Shown: piece by piece, positions 1 through 10,949 of the stretch | How the letters are laid out: the number at the start of each line of letters is the position of its first letter | Position numbering within the stretch: the stretch's first letter is position 1 | DNA from: Nemertoderma westbladi | Lineage: Eukaryota; Xenacoelomorpha; Nemertodermatida; Nemertodermatidae | Length of the DNA: 64,000 nt | Direction: 5' to 3' | NCBI GenBank assembly: GCA_032718475.1 | Contig: JAUCBJ010002919.1 | Span: forward strand, 55,044 to 119,043 | Translations under genes and position numbers: made by a program | The notes under the pieces: model-generated | Told to the model about the DNA's origin: nothing | What the model saw: only the letters and a program-made list of their open reading frames with translations | The model's database searches: none

Positions 1-960
1 AGGTGAAAATGCGTCAATTGTGGTAATATCAAGAGGGGAAATAATATTAGATTTATCACTATCACCACTATCATATGGTAAACCTAGATCAGATCTGTAG
101 ACCGAAATCTCCAGCAAAACTAAAAGAACACCAATCCCATTTGTTATTATAGATTCAGTTTGTTTCTCAGAGTCACCAAAGATCCGATGTAGTAATTCCT
201 CTACAGTAGATTGGCTTTCCAATGTTGCTAAGAGACAATTGACCTCAACTTTGGTAACGTAATTGTAGAAATGGTCACGGCTAAATCGTATTATTTCCTG
301 CAAACACTGGCTGGCATTACTGTGGGAATCTTCACTTTCATTAGAATCAAGTACTCCTATTAATATTGTAATTAAATTTTGACTATTTAACCACTGAAGC
401 ACTTCTTCGAGAAATAGGTCAGAGGCAGGAACACATGAAAGGCAGCGCAATAATAAATCCATGATTGAAGACGTTGCAATATGATAAACAATTTTCTCAA
501 TAGGGCGTTCTTGGACTTTAAGGAAATCTAACACAGACTGCGGATTGTGCTGCAGCATGACACCAAATAATTTCGAAAAATAGCTGGCAAGCAAAGGATT
601 CAATGGCCGTTCTGTGGATAAAAATGTCCACACCTCAGAAATAATATCTGTACGAATAAGTTTATCATTGATAATGCTGATATCCGTGGTCAATATTTCA
701 CAAGCTATATTGGTCCATTTATACTTTAAACATTCATCAACATCTTTTCCAACTTCAGGCTCGGTCAGAGCGAGTTTAAGAAGTTCTAGTATATTAATAT
801 CTTGAGAAATAAATTCAATCAATTTAGTATTATGAATTCTACATTCTTGCAATATATCATCATCACCAATAAGTTCATGCAATGACAAATCAACCCTTTG
901 AAGCATTGAATCAATGTTACTACTCCTAGGGGACTCAAATTTTCCTGAATTCCAAAACAT
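1..960 (-). CDS. PPP6R: PP6 phosphatase regulatory subunit (SAPS domain), N-terminal part
   Basis: Translating the minus strand from the ATG at 960-958 gives 320 codons without a stop, open to the left edge. The start MFWNSGKF, the string HELIGDDDILQEC, then ACEILTTD, LNPLLASYFSKLFG, the segment TSSIMDLLLRCLSC, SNASQCLQEIIRFSR and LLATLESQSTVEELL follow in order the conserved blocks of the SAPS domain of the SIT4-associated/PPP6R family. Family members scaffold the protein phosphatase 6 catalytic subunit with ankyrin-repeat proteins in the cytoplasm. The ATG is chosen because MFW is the family's typical N terminus. The rest of the SAPS domain and the acidic C terminus lie outside the window. 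No intron interrupts the 960 bases, although vertebrate PPP6R genes are split in this region. That could mean a large exon, intron loss or a retrocopy, but no damage is visible. Which of PPP6R1, 2 or 3 it is closest to cannot be told. Confidence 0.9.
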   Translation of the reverse strand, partial: MFWNSGKFESPRSSNIDSMLQRVDLSLHELIGDDDILQECRIHNTKLIEFISQDINILELLKLALTEPEVGKDVDECLKYKWTNIACEILTTDISIINDKLIRTDIISEVWTFLSTERPLNPLLASYFSKLFGVMLQHNPQSVLDFLKVQERPIEKIVYHIATSSIMDLLLRCLSCVPASDLFLEEVLQWLNSQNLITILIGVLDSNESEDSHSNASQCLQEIIRFSRDHFYNYVTKVEVNCLLATLESQSTVEELLHRIFGDSEKQTESIITNGIGVLLVLLEISVYRSDLGLPYDSGDSDKSNIISPLDITTIDAFSP

Positions 961-1445
961 TGTTGAAGGAAGAAGGTAAGATAAATACGATGTTTATTCC
1001 GCGTAATAGACCCGAATATATATAAATATATAAGCGTATAGCATAGCTGTATGGTATTGTGTATCACAGTATTAGGCCTACGTCACTCAATAATTTCAAC
1101 AGTCAGACACGTAGGTTGGTCAAAGAAAACTTTTCCGAATTTCAACTCAGTTCGCATCGCACATCAGATGTCATCAAATGGGCCCAAACTTTGATAGATA
1201 CCAAAATTTCGATTTGGGGATGACAGGAACTGCCACGGCAGCAAGGGTACGGCAGACGGCTGCACGGGCCAAATGCAGTAGGCCTAATGCTGTAATGCCA
1301 TACCCTGACCCGGGGCCGGGACCCGTACCGGTAATGCTGTAGGCCTACTCCCTATCTGCCTATTCTGCTATTGAAAATATTTAAATGTACGCCGAACACG
1401 TTCGGCGCAGGATTTAAACTTGCGCCGGGAGCGGGAGCGGGCTCA
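961..1445. other. Upstream region of the PPP6R gene
   Basis: No coding feature is seen. It should hold the 5' UTR and promoter of the divergent minus-strand PPP6R gene. Just upstream of that ATG the minus strand is pyrimidine-rich but has no close AG, so I read it as transcribed leader and not a splice acceptor. A perfect 8-bp-stem hairpin, CGCCGAAC-AC-GTTCGGCG, lies at 1390-1407. No TATA box or other core promoter element can be supported. Confidence 0.35.
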
Positions 1446-1875
1446 GTAAGGGAAAATACCCCGAATCGGGGCATAGAGGCAAACCCCGATTCTGGGTTTT
1501 GTAATGCCCCGATTCTGGGGTCTCCCATAGACATTTTTTCTCCTTAATTTCCGCATGTAAGATTTTAATTCCGCAATTTCGTTTTAACATATTCGAATAC
1601 ACATTTATATGTTCTACAAATAAGAAAACTTTGGAGTAATAATGAAATCTTCCGGCTTCAATATTGTACCGGAAAATCTAATGTAAATTGTACCCCGAAT
1701 CAGGGTATCCAGGACTCCCTGTACCCCGAATCGGGGCTTGCGATATTTTCATACAGCCTGCAGAGCACCGATTCGGGGTCAATATTTTCTAGTACACCGA
1801 TTCAGGAATTCAATTTTCTCGAAAATACACCGAATCGGCTCTTTTTTTCCACTCAGACACCGATTCGGTGTATAT
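1446..1875. repeat. Cluster of CCCCGAATCGGGG-type short palindromes (left)
   Basis: The core CCGAATCGG / CCGATTCGG recurs about every 40-60 bp, flanked by CCC/GGG or ACA/TGT so that each copy is an imperfect palindrome (examples near 1459, 1516, 1694, 1722, 1770, 1796, 1830 and 1860). The opening AGTAAGGGAAAATACCCC is matched in inverted orientation at the end of the second cluster near 5100-5128. Function unknown; it could be the debris of a foldback element. Confidence 0.6.
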
Positions 1876-2963
1876 TTTCTAGTCGTTATTTATATTTTTC
1901 AATGGATTTCCTGATGTAATTTATATTTTAATTAGAATTAATATTATATAAAGTAACAAATTAATTAAAATATTTAATATATTTGCGATGCGAGTATATT
2001 TGATGATTTCATATTGTATTATTGTTAGTTATTAATTATTATACGTACTTTGTCATTGTAATTAATGTATACTACGTTTTAGTGCTTATTGTTAGACAAA
2101 TTGCAATTATATCTATATATAATATTATGTGCTATGATGTACTATAATAATATTATAACTATAATACTATAATAATAATATAATGACAGTCAATGTGTTA
2201 ACTGGGATGGCTCTCCTAATGTCTGTCTCAGTGGGCAATGGAGAATAGTGTGCTATGGAAAGTATTAAGTAATAACGAATCTGCCTTTTTGTATGAAGTT
2301 GGAGGCTGAAAGAAATTTGGGATCTATCTATCTATGTGGCGGGCTGGAGGGCCTTGTTTGTCCACAAAATGGCTTGGCCGCACGAGCATTTAATGAAACA
2401 CTGTGAAACAGGTATCGAATGAAATGTTCTCTAGTTGGTGAAAAAAAAAGTTTGAAAATCTTAGACCAAAGGGTGTCGAGAAATTGACATGTATTGGCTT
2501 TTTGCACAAAATACTCATTTCAGCTGATTTTCAGCGGTTCTACAAGTGGGAACTAATTATTTTACATGGTAAGAATAACTTATTCTTATATAAATATTAA
2601 ATTGCTAGTCTCTAATCTCTATAACCCATTCCATCAAAGTCTTTAATTAATTTAAGAAATTAATGTTAAGAATGCATGTTTTTAATTGATTGAAATGATT
2701 TAAGTGATATTTATTGTTGAATTATCCACGCTGGACACATATTTCCATAGACCACTATTATAGGTAGATTAGCCTTCTTAATTCAGCCTAGCTAGAACTC
2801 CATCTTGCTTGCTTCCATCCAATCACAGACTAATAACTGAATAACTACCTACTATTATCTACTGAATATGAATAATGTATTGACAATAGATATCATATTG
2901 CCGGCAGGTTCAACGAACTGTGTTTATTACACGAACGGATTACGTGGTAAACATTAAACAACT
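1876..2963. other. AT-rich non-coding DNA
   Basis: Very AT-rich from 1876 to about 2190 (long TAATATTATA strings), then ordinary-composition DNA. No open frame, RNA gene or repeat that I can recognise. Confidence 0.4.
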
Positions 2964-3172
2964 GTAACATAGTGTATGGATGATATAAATCAAATATAAT
3001 ATTGAGGGTCTTTCTGTCTTTAGCTGGTTTATATTATATTAATTAAAGATAACACTAGTAAACGTTTTCAACGGTTTCTGCATCAGACTATTATCTTTCT
3101 GTCTTAAATTAATATAATAAACCAGCTAAAGACCCTCAATATTTTATTTCATTTCTATCATCCATACACTGT
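2964..3172. repeat. Foldback (hairpin) repeat, ~80-bp arms
   Basis: The left arm (about 2964-3050), with GTGTATGGATGATA, TATTGAGGGTCTTT and TTAGCTGGTTTA, returns as its reverse complement in the right arm (about 3096-3172), with TAAACCAGCTAAAGACCC and TATCATCCATACAC. The arms carry a few substitutions and small indels, and the central loop is about 45 bases. This is the form of a short foldback/MITE insertion. Confidence 0.75.
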
Positions 3173-3464
3173 GTTTATTACCTGATTTATTTGTAAGCTA
3201 TTTCCCACGGTGTTAGTTGATCAGAGTGGCTATTTGGACGAGCCATAAAGGCAGCCAAGACGCATTTACAATTAGCATAATGGTTATTCCTCGGGCCGAG
3301 CCGCAAACGGTGTTGTGAGACATTAGCAAAAAAAATAAAGTGAAAAATAAAATTAAAATTAAAAAAAAAATAAAATAAGATTTAAAAAAATATGATTTTT
3401 GATTGATTATTTATTACAAATACATTATAATAATTAAAAAGGGTAATAAATTTCGCTATTTAAG
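3173..3464. other. Non-coding spacer
   Basis: Contains an A-rich low-complexity stretch (about 3330-3390, AAAATAAA-type). Nothing else recognised. Confidence 0.35.
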
Positions 3465-4125
3465 AAAGCCATATCGATCCGATGAAGCCGAGTCGAACTG
3501 ATGGAGCCGAGTCGAACCTATCGAGCTGAGTTGAACCTATCGAGCTGAGACAAACCTATCGAGCCAAGTTGAACCTATCGAACCGAGTCGAACCCATCAA
3601 GCCGAGTCACACCAATTGAGCCAGATCAAGATGAGTCAGACCGTTTGAGCCGAGCCGAACCTATTGAGCCAAGTCGAACCTATTGAGCCGTGTCGAACCC
3701 ATTGAGCAGAGTCGAACTGATTGAGCCGGATCATGCCGTCTTGGACCGATTGAGCTGGAACGAACCTGTCGAGTGGGACTGATAGTGCCGAACGTATCGA
3801 GCTGAGTCAAACTTATCAAGCCGTGTCAAACCTATCGAGCCGAGTCAAACCTAAGGAGCCGAGTCGAACTGATCGAACCAAGTCGAACCGAGTCAAACTG
3901 ATCGAGCCAGATCAATTGGAGACGAACCAATTGAGCTGAATCGAACCGATCAAGCCATGTCGAACCAATCAAGCCAAGTCGAACCATGATCGAGCCGAGT
4001 CGAACCATGATCGAGCCGAGTCGAACCATGATCGAGCCGAGTCGAACCATGATCGAGCCGAGTCGAACCAATCGAGCCAAGTTTAACTGATTGAGCCGAG
4101 TCGAACTGATTGAGCCGAGTAAATA
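3465..4125. repeat. Degenerate ~19-21 bp minisatellite (GAGCCGAGTCGAACC)
   Basis: Dozens of diverged copies of GAGCCGAGTCGAACC followed by TATC, GATT or similar. A more homogeneous block at about 3980-4060 has four copies of a 21-bp version (ATGATCGAGCC + GAGTCGAACC overlap). On the minus strand this block reads as repeated MVRLGSI, which is only the repeat in translation. The gradient from diverged flanks to a uniform core suggests recent expansion within an old array. Confidence 0.8.
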
Positions 4126-4949
4126 GGCTTATGTAAGTATGTATGTGCACAATATTGGCTGTATGTATGTACATATTGACATTGGCCCTAGCACCTAGCT
4201 GATAGCAGGACAGGCCATTAGAGTTTGTAATAGGCTTCCAGTAATGATTGGAACCTAGATATTGTCTGCATGCTGGTGCCACCCATACCAGGGCAATAGA
4301 TTTGTCTGCATGGTCACTCAGGGTACTAGTTTGATGGGCAGGTACGTTTAAAGCCAGCTTGCTGGCCTTCTAGTTGAGTTGATGTAAAGGACAAGGCTAT
4401 ACATGGCAATAATAATAAGATCAATTTGTATTCTATTTATTTTAGTTAGATTACCCATAGCCTCGTTTAACATTGCTGCCTAGTTGAATTAGTCTGCCGC
4501 CCAACCTCAACAGCAACGCCGAGTAAAGCCAGGAAATCAGGAATGCTTATAAATTTAATCAGTCTAAATAAAACAAAATATAAAAGCAGAAGCAATATTC
4601 CATTCCAATATTGGATTCCAACGCAAACAAAAAGGTTCAAAGCAAGAATGACTTTCATCAAGTACACAATAATTAATTAATCTATAAAGTCGTAAAATGA
4701 AATTAACTCAGGATTGATTTTATTTTACCACACTTTTAGTGACAAGAGTCATTTATTAGAATCGTATGTTAAAATCAACGCCAGGAATTGCGCCATAATA
4801 TTCAATATTACAGTATTATATGTACACAAACACAACATAGCGCCAATCGGCACTCTGTCAGCCAGTGCCAATGAAGAATAGCCATTGCAATCATAATATG
4901 ATTGATTGACAGGTTCCACTTGACAGATTTCACAGGGAACTAAATAACT
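4126..4949. other. Non-coding DNA, nothing recognised
   Basis: Short open frames only, with no similarity I recognise; no RNA gene or clear repeat. Confidence 0.35.
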
Positions 4950-5135
4950 CCTATACCCTGATTCGGGGTATACCTAATTTTTTCCGCTGCCTGGAGATTT
5001 TCTAGTAGAACACCAATTCGGGGTATACCTTTCTACTGAAAATCTCGAATCGGTGTCACTATTTTCCACTATAACACCGATTCTGGGTATAGAGCAGTAC
5101 CCCAATTCGGGGTATTTTCCCTTACTGGGGCTGGC
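4950..5135. repeat. Cluster of CCCCGAATCGGGG-type palindromes (right, inverted)
   Basis: Copies of CCGATTCGG-like cores (near 4958, 5010, 5046, 5080, 5100). The last part, CCCCAATTCGGGGTAT then TTTCCCTTACT, is the reverse complement of the start of the left cluster at 1446, so the two clusters face each other across ~3.5 kb. The string CGGCGCAGGATTT also occurs near both clusters (about 1403 and 5223) in the same orientation. Confidence 0.55.
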
Positions 5136-7330
5136 TGGCACAGAAATGTTCAGCCCCAGCATAGCATTGGCGTAGCATTACCAAGCAGCCAAGGACAGAC
5201 TGACAGAAGGAAAGGACCAAGCCGGCGCAGGATTTTTTGCACTTGGCAGTCGGGGAGCCATTTCTGTATTTTCAACTGAGTTGAAAATCAAATTTATTTT
5301 TTAAAATTCAACTTTTTATTAAAATTCAACTTTTGGAGTAGGCTACTACGTACTAGCAGACTAGACAGCTACCGGCTGACCGGTACCGGTAGTGCGGTAG
5401 TTTAAAATTCACCTTTTTTAAAAATTCAAATTTTGGAGTAGGGCCTAGCTTTGCAGCTTTGGACTGTTCTTGGAAATAATGAAATAAGGAATTGGAACCC
5501 ATTACTGCATTAGTCTGTTAGTCATGGTAGCAGGCCTATTCCATTATAATAACAATAATTAGGCCTATGACATTCAGCGGTAATTTACAGATTTAATACC
5601 GGGCTGCCGGGTACATCTAAAAAATTCCTGTAGTATTTCAGTATTTCAGCTACCCGGTTGCGGTAGGACTACCCCAAACCAGCTAACAGCCTAATTTGCA
5701 AATGTAACCACTTAAAATGTTTTAAATAAAAGTATTCCCGACGGTGAAAGTTTTTATTCCATTGGTAATGAGGGTCAATTTTTCGAATTACGGTACCGGT
5801 CAGCCGGTGGCCGGTCTGTCGGTACATCAATAAAAACAATTAAAACAAAACACCCCTTACAGCCTTATGTCACGTCTTGGGCAGTTGGGGGCCTTCTGCA
5901 GTTCTGCATGTTCTGCCTGCCTGCCATTTTACAGTTTTAGAGTTGAATTTACAACCTGACAACTTCTGAACTTAAGGCCTAAAAGTTGAACTTAAAAAAA
6001 AGTTGTAGGCCTACAGGCCTACCGGTCTGCCGGTATATTTCAACTCAGTTGAAATTTGAACTTCTCCTCTCCCCAACTGCTTGGCAGCTTGGCGCCGCGT
6101 TCTGGCAGTCTGGCGCTCGGCGCAGAAAATAAAACTTTTCAATAGGTAGCCTAGATAGGCTGTAATGTAATGGTAACGTGCAGACGTCTGGACCCGGCTG
6201 CCCGGTACTCTGTAACTGCATAGGCCTAATCTAGTAGGCTAGCTGTACAGCTGTACACTTTACAGCGAGGCAGCTGTACCTGTCAGCCTGTAATGCAGTA
6301 CAGACGTGCCGGTTGCCGGTACCGCGGTACCGGAGTTTAATCTGTAGGCCTAGCTGCCTAGTCTGTAGTCCAGTCAGCCAGTGGTCTGCTAGCAGGCTAC
6401 CGCCAGACCGCAGTGCAGTACCGGGCAGCCGGGTACCGTAGTTCATTAAAAAAACGAATGTACCGGTAATCAAAATAAAATGATTCCCGGTCAGCCGGTA
6501 GGCCCTATTAAAAAAACTAATGTTTGTCAGTTAGTTCAGTTTCAGTAGTTGTCCTGTTGTCTCTTACATCTTAGTCTCTGTATCTTCTTATTTCAGTATT
6601 TCAGTTTTTGAGCTACCGGTGACCGGCTGACCGTGGACCGGTAGAGTCTGGCTCATGCCTGCATGCTACCTGTCCTATACTGCTATATAGTATATACGGT
6701 ACTGCTATAGGCTGATAGGCCTATGCAGATACTGAAAAGCAGATCTGAGACATGCCTAATTATTCATAATTACTGAATTAGCTGATTCCGGATTCGTGAT
6801 CTGCTGATAAGTGATAAGAAGACATGACGTGAGAGTAACAAGTAATCCCACAAGCGTAAGCTTGTGTAACCATAACCTACTCGTAGGCTACGCGTAAGCG
6901 CAGGCGATGAAAAGCAGTTTCGACTAGTTACATTTTTGCGTAGCAGCGTAGTGCTGTAGAGACCAATGAATTAAGTCTGGGCACGAGCTACCGCAATGCA
7001 GAGCCACAACGACATGCGTCGAGTATAGGGATATACAGTTATACCGACCCATACCCACCTAATACCGGGACCTGCCGACCTGTCTGCCGTACCGCGCTAT
7101 CACCAACCTACTGTATAAATTGGCTACTAAATATGACTCTTTATTTTAACCAGTAAAGATTTTTTGTAGTGAAATTATCTGATTATTGTTGCCCGTAGCC
7201 GTAAGTGTGCCTGCGAGTAATGTTCTCCTTTTTATTTCATTTTATATGTTAAACATAGATTAATAAAGGAGTGTTTTTTACTTTTATTATTATGTATAGC
7301 TTCGCCAGCTCCTCCGAATGCCGAGAAAGA
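5136..7330. other. Non-coding DNA rich in ACCGGT and TAGGCCTA motifs
   Basis: From about 5360 to 6700 the words CCGGTACCGG, TACCGGTAG and TAGGCCTA recur many times in short, non-tandem copies, separated by AT-rich spacers. No open frame looks coding. A compositionally similar stretch lies at about 35470-36660. I see no gene, terminal repeats or RNA gene. Confidence 0.4.
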
Positions 7331-7378
7331 TCAGATCAGAACCCCGGGTTGCGCGAACCGCGCTCCCGGTACATAGAA

Positions 7379-7412
7379 GCAGACTACACGTCGATCTCGA
7401 CGTGTAGTCTGC
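7379..7412. repeat. Perfect 16-bp inverted repeat (34-nt hairpin)
   Basis: GCAGACTACACGTCGA is followed after two bases (TC) by its exact reverse complement TCGACGTGTAGTCTGC. A perfect 16-bp stem with a two-base centre is far beyond chance at this length. It sits about 200 bp beyond the 3' end of the dead LINE. It could be a hairpin terminator-like end, a mobile-element end or a short foldback. Confidence 0.85.
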
Positions 7413-7627
7413 CCCCGGTTAGACCCTAACCGAGTCCGAACCGAGTCAGTTCTCAAGATATAGGCGTTGTTACGGCGATCATGCAGCAAACCTGGGGACC
7501 TCTTAATACCGCATCGCGAAGAGAGTTCTAAAGTTCCGTGGTTCATCATCCTGGTGCATATTCGATTTCCTTTGCACATTAAAATATTCACGTATCCGAC
7601 GATGTTTGACGCTAAATGCTGAGTATC

Positions 7628-9057
7628 TTAGGCTGTAGACGTCCTGCGTTCCTTTGCGTTGATGATATCCATCCAATTAGGAACATTGGTTATTGAACCA
7701 CGAATTACATCCTTTGAGTATTCATGGTTAAGTGGGGAAATTGGCTGTGGGACTGGATAACACTGGACGCATTTTGAGTATGCTATGCTGAGCCAGCAGT
7801 CATAATATGTCTTAGAACCATCATTTCCCTCATGCCAGATTATACTCCGTATAATGTAGTGGAGAGGGATAATAGGGCAGTTTGTAATGCGCATAATCAG
7901 ACCGGCGGCCGCTCTATAAACTTTCTGCACTTATAGAATTTGTTTTCACCAGATGGTAGATACATCCATTCGAGACATAGTTTCCAACCATGAATAAGCC
8001 ACGTAAAGTTTTCCTATAATAAGCATCAAGTTGAGCAGAGTGTTTGTCACTTAATCCAGCAGTCAGTCAGGAAAACGAAAGTATATACTGTAGTAGCGAC
8101 GGCAATGCAAATGTATTCCATAGTTTTGAAATTTCTTCAGCATTACACCAGCGCGAGTTCCATCCCAGCTTGTGGAATCTTTCTGACATAATTGTTATGG
8201 CTTTCAGGCATTCTCTGAAGCAGTTGACGGAGGAGCTTGATGCATATAGCTTATGACCTAGAAAATTTGTTTTCATCCAGTGTGTTTTTGAATTTTCTAT
8301 TCGTAGATCTATAGAGGTTAGACCAGTTTCAATGGTTCCAACCATGGGTTCTATTGAAGAGGGCATGGTACTCAACAGTAAAATGTCATCGGCAAAGGAT
8401 ATGCACCCTGCCCATATCCTATATGCAGTACAGCCCAACTGTAGTTGCTTTACAGCACATAATACATCCTTCATATAGTAATTGAATAATAAGGGTGATA
8501 ACAGTGACCCCTGCTTTATACCCTTAGTCATAATCAATCCAATATGTCGATTTCTGTCCCGAACTTTAAATACGCAAGACCAATGGAATAGTAGTCCAGC
8601 AAGAGTAATGATATATAGGGATTCATCGTATTGGCCAGTTTGCTGATGAGGGTAACATGATTCACATTGTCGAAGGCTCCTTCTATATCCAGTTGACAGA
8701 CATATAATCCTGACCCTTGCTGGTGATAGTAATCCATTATTTCTAGCACCGTTGCTACAGTATTACCATATCAGGCCCTTTTCTTGGCTTATAAGCCCAC
8801 ACTGTAAGTCATCACTATCCACATTGCCCATATAGTGCTGTGCGATGATTGACTCAAACATCTTCGCAAAAATACATATTGAACTAACGGGTCGGTATGA
8901 GCTGGGATCATTTCTCTGTTTACCCTTACCCTTATATAGACTGCTAATTACGGTGTTGCCGAACAATAGTGGTAGGCGGCCCAAGTGAAGAGCTGCTGCT
9001 AGCACTTTCTCCATTGATTGACATATCGTGGTTGGCTGCAAGTGGAGGATATGCTCA
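7628..9057 (-). pseudogene. LINE reverse transcriptase (broken)
   Basis: Minus-strand fragments in several frames make up a non-LTR reverse transcriptase: YKGKGKQRNDPSSYRPVS (about 8935-8880), CQLDIEGAFDNVNHVTLISK (about 8690-8635), GIKQGSLLSPLLFN (about 8520-8480), the catalytic box FADDILLLS (about 8400-8373) and a thumb/connection region after it. Frames change near 8770, near 8555 and near 7935, and one TGA stop lies at 8067-8069 before a stretch that is open again. The catalytic aspartates of FADD are intact, but the protein cannot be made. The box spacing resembles CR1/L2 (Jockey-group) elements. Confidence 0.85.
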
Positions 9058-9065
9058 ACTGTCAA

Positions 9066-9693
9066 TGAGTCGGATAGTTATAAAACTCGAAAATAACGAA
9101 AAAGACGAAATTAATAGCAAAAATATCGAAATTATAAAACTTTAAATAAATTCTCGCTGTCCAGTGAGATAGGTATTATTAGAAGGCACACTTTACATTT
9201 TTTAATTAATAAAATCCGATAATTTCGCCCCATTTTCGACCCTAAAAGTAATTTAATACCAAATACTGTCTCTGCTGATTGGTATTTAGGGGTAATCCAA
9301 TGATGGCAAAACACCACAAGATGGAGCTCAAAATAGGACAATACAGTCAGAGTGTAGGCCTACTGCATTGCCACTACTGCACAGCAGTTCTGTCTAGGTA
9401 TGTTCCCCAGTCAGCCTGTTCACAACCACAGCGCCACTTTCTTGGCAGTCACTGTACAGTGTATTAGGGCCCTACACCTGTAACGCGGAGGTACCGTACA
9501 CCGTAATGCGTATGCAGTGAGATGCAGTGCTATGCTTGTGATACACCAGAACACTGATCAGCTGATGCTGAATTGATTCATCCAAGCCGCCATTATTGGT
9601 CAACATCCAACAACCAACCAGCAGACAGTATTTGGTATTAAATTACTTTTAAGGTCGAAAATGGGGCGAAATTATCGGATTTTATTAATTAAA
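9066..9693. mobile_element. Foldback DNA element inserted in the LINE
   Basis: Arms at about 9200-9271 and 9623-9694 are ~72-bp inverted repeats with almost no mismatch; both contain AAAATCCGATAATTTCGCCC in opposite senses. ACTGTCAA (extendable to AACTGTCAA) flanks the insertion at 9057-9065 and 9694-9702, as expected for an 8-9 bp target site duplication. Removing one copy and the insert rejoins a continuous LINE reading frame across the site. The left end carries ~130 extra bases outside the inverted arm, so the element is not a simple symmetric MITE. An 8-bp duplication would suit hAT-type transposition, but no transposase is present. Confidence 0.7.
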
Positions 9694-9702
9694 AACTGTC
9701 AA

Positions 9703-10367
9703 CCAGTTTCTTTCTTCTATCTTCTTTGCCAACCAGTTTCTTAATCGTCGAGGAGACCTTTTTGACTGTAGGTAAGACTCATGTATCGGATCATTCATAT
9801 CTTTGCCTTGGTTACACTTCAACACATTTGGCGTATTTTTCTAGCTCCTCGGATGTACATTTCTTCCAATTAAAGCGTAAGTGTATTTTGCTGCATTTAA
9901 AATTGTTTTCCGCGGTGTTATTTTTATATGGAGTGTTGCTGTGTTTCCTAATTTTAATGGTACCAGTAACAGGAACGTGGTCCGAGCTGTTAGAGTCAGT
10001 CTCCTGGCAGCTAACTTTTCCGTCAATAAATGTGGCGCAGCCACTCGTGTTGGTTAAGATATGGTCTATGTATGTGTTTCCATGTCCATAGAAGGTTATA
10101 CATGGGCCATCAAATATATTTGTGGTGTCAATCGCAGTCAAACCCGAGTCTCCCTTATAGTTCATTGTAACTTCCCTCTCTTAGTTGGCTTTATACGATC
10201 ACAGCAATACCTTGGCCCTTGGCCTGCGCCGATGTCTGCATTGCTATCCATTAATATGTATGGGACAGCATTGGAGTATATTGATTTTAGAGATTCTATT
10301 CTGCTCAGAAATTCCGTATAAGCTGTGTCTCCCTTACTGCAATCGGGAGCATATCCAGATAAGACAA
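9703..10367 (-). pseudogene. LINE endonuclease domain (broken)
   Basis: Minus-strand translation shows an endonuclease/exonuclease/phosphatase fold: LSGYAPDCSKGD at about 10358-10320, ILMDSNADIGAG at about 10255-10220, then a frame change near 10165, then YIDHILT and finally SSDHVPV near 9990-9970. NADIG and SDH are the expected catalytic blocks, although the first usually reads GDFNAD. The frame stops near 9812. Just upstream on the plus side is a GTACTGTACA-type microsatellite (about 10368-10400), which may mark the 5' truncation point. Confidence 0.75.
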
Positions 10368-10400
10368 GTACTGTACACAGTACTGTACAGTACTGTATAT

Positions 10401-10949
10401 TAGTTTCATTCAGTGATTGGCGAGTTAAGCATTATAATTGGAATACGTTGGCAGAGGTAGGAGGACTGCGATTGAACTACAATATATGTACTTGGTTTGG
10501 CTGACGTTGTGTTGGACTGTTTAATGGTTCTGATGTGAATGCATTGTCAAGCTGTTAGGTAGGCCTGTACTTTTGAAAAGTTAAATAAGTTGTATGCATT
10601 TCAATGTGAGTTGAGATTAAAAAAAATGTGCTATGCCGGGTTACTTACACTGGAAGGGCAGTCGCAGAGATGTTCTTCGTCGGTGCCGCAGTCATTCATG
10701 TGTAACATCGGCAAAGATAGACAGATTACATCCCTCCACCAGCACTGCCTGTCCGCAGGCTGTTCTACTGCCCTATCATAGCACACAAAATAAAAAAAAA
10801 TAAAGAGTTAACAAATGTTCCAGAATATGGTATGTATTTATTAAATAGAAAACATTCCCATGCGCAGATGCAAAACCATGCAACATTTGAACGCTCATAC
10901 TGTATCTCAGCTATTTTTCAACGAATTTCAGATAGTATTTCAGATAGAT
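10401..10949. other. Spacer between LINE and 31-bp satellite
   Basis: Apart from the candidate minus-strand exon, this stretch is ordinary non-coding DNA with an A-rich run near 10790. Nothing else recognised. Confidence 0.35.
10649..10772 (-). other. Candidate internal coding exon, unrecognised
   Basis: On the minus strand a pyrimidine tract and TGATAG| acceptor precede 124 bases with a single open frame (41 codons), followed by a perfect GTAAGT donor. The translated piece contains CWWRDVICLSLPMLHMNDCG and EEHLCDCPSS, which look protein-like, with six cysteines. I do not recognise the protein, and no neighbouring exon was found in the satellite DNA to its right or the LINE to its left. It may be an exon stranded in repeats, a pseudogene piece or chance. 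Confidence 0.3.

Larger units (their letters stand above)
7600..10367 (-). mobile_element. Dead CR1/L2-like non-LTR retrotransposon, interrupted
   Basis: On the minus strand an apurinic-type endonuclease domain (10367-9703) is followed by a reverse transcriptase (9057-7628), the usual LINE order. The two parts are separated by a ~630-bp foldback insertion. At least three frameshifts and one in-frame stop disable it. The 3' limit is uncertain: recognisable coding sequence ends near 7628, and I saw no poly-A or microsatellite tail. Confidence 0.8.

Noticed and set aside
7331-7591. 86-codon minus-strand frame beyond the LINE reverse transcriptase
   Set aside because: It spans the perfect hairpin and shows no LINE tail motif, so it is not annotated as coding.
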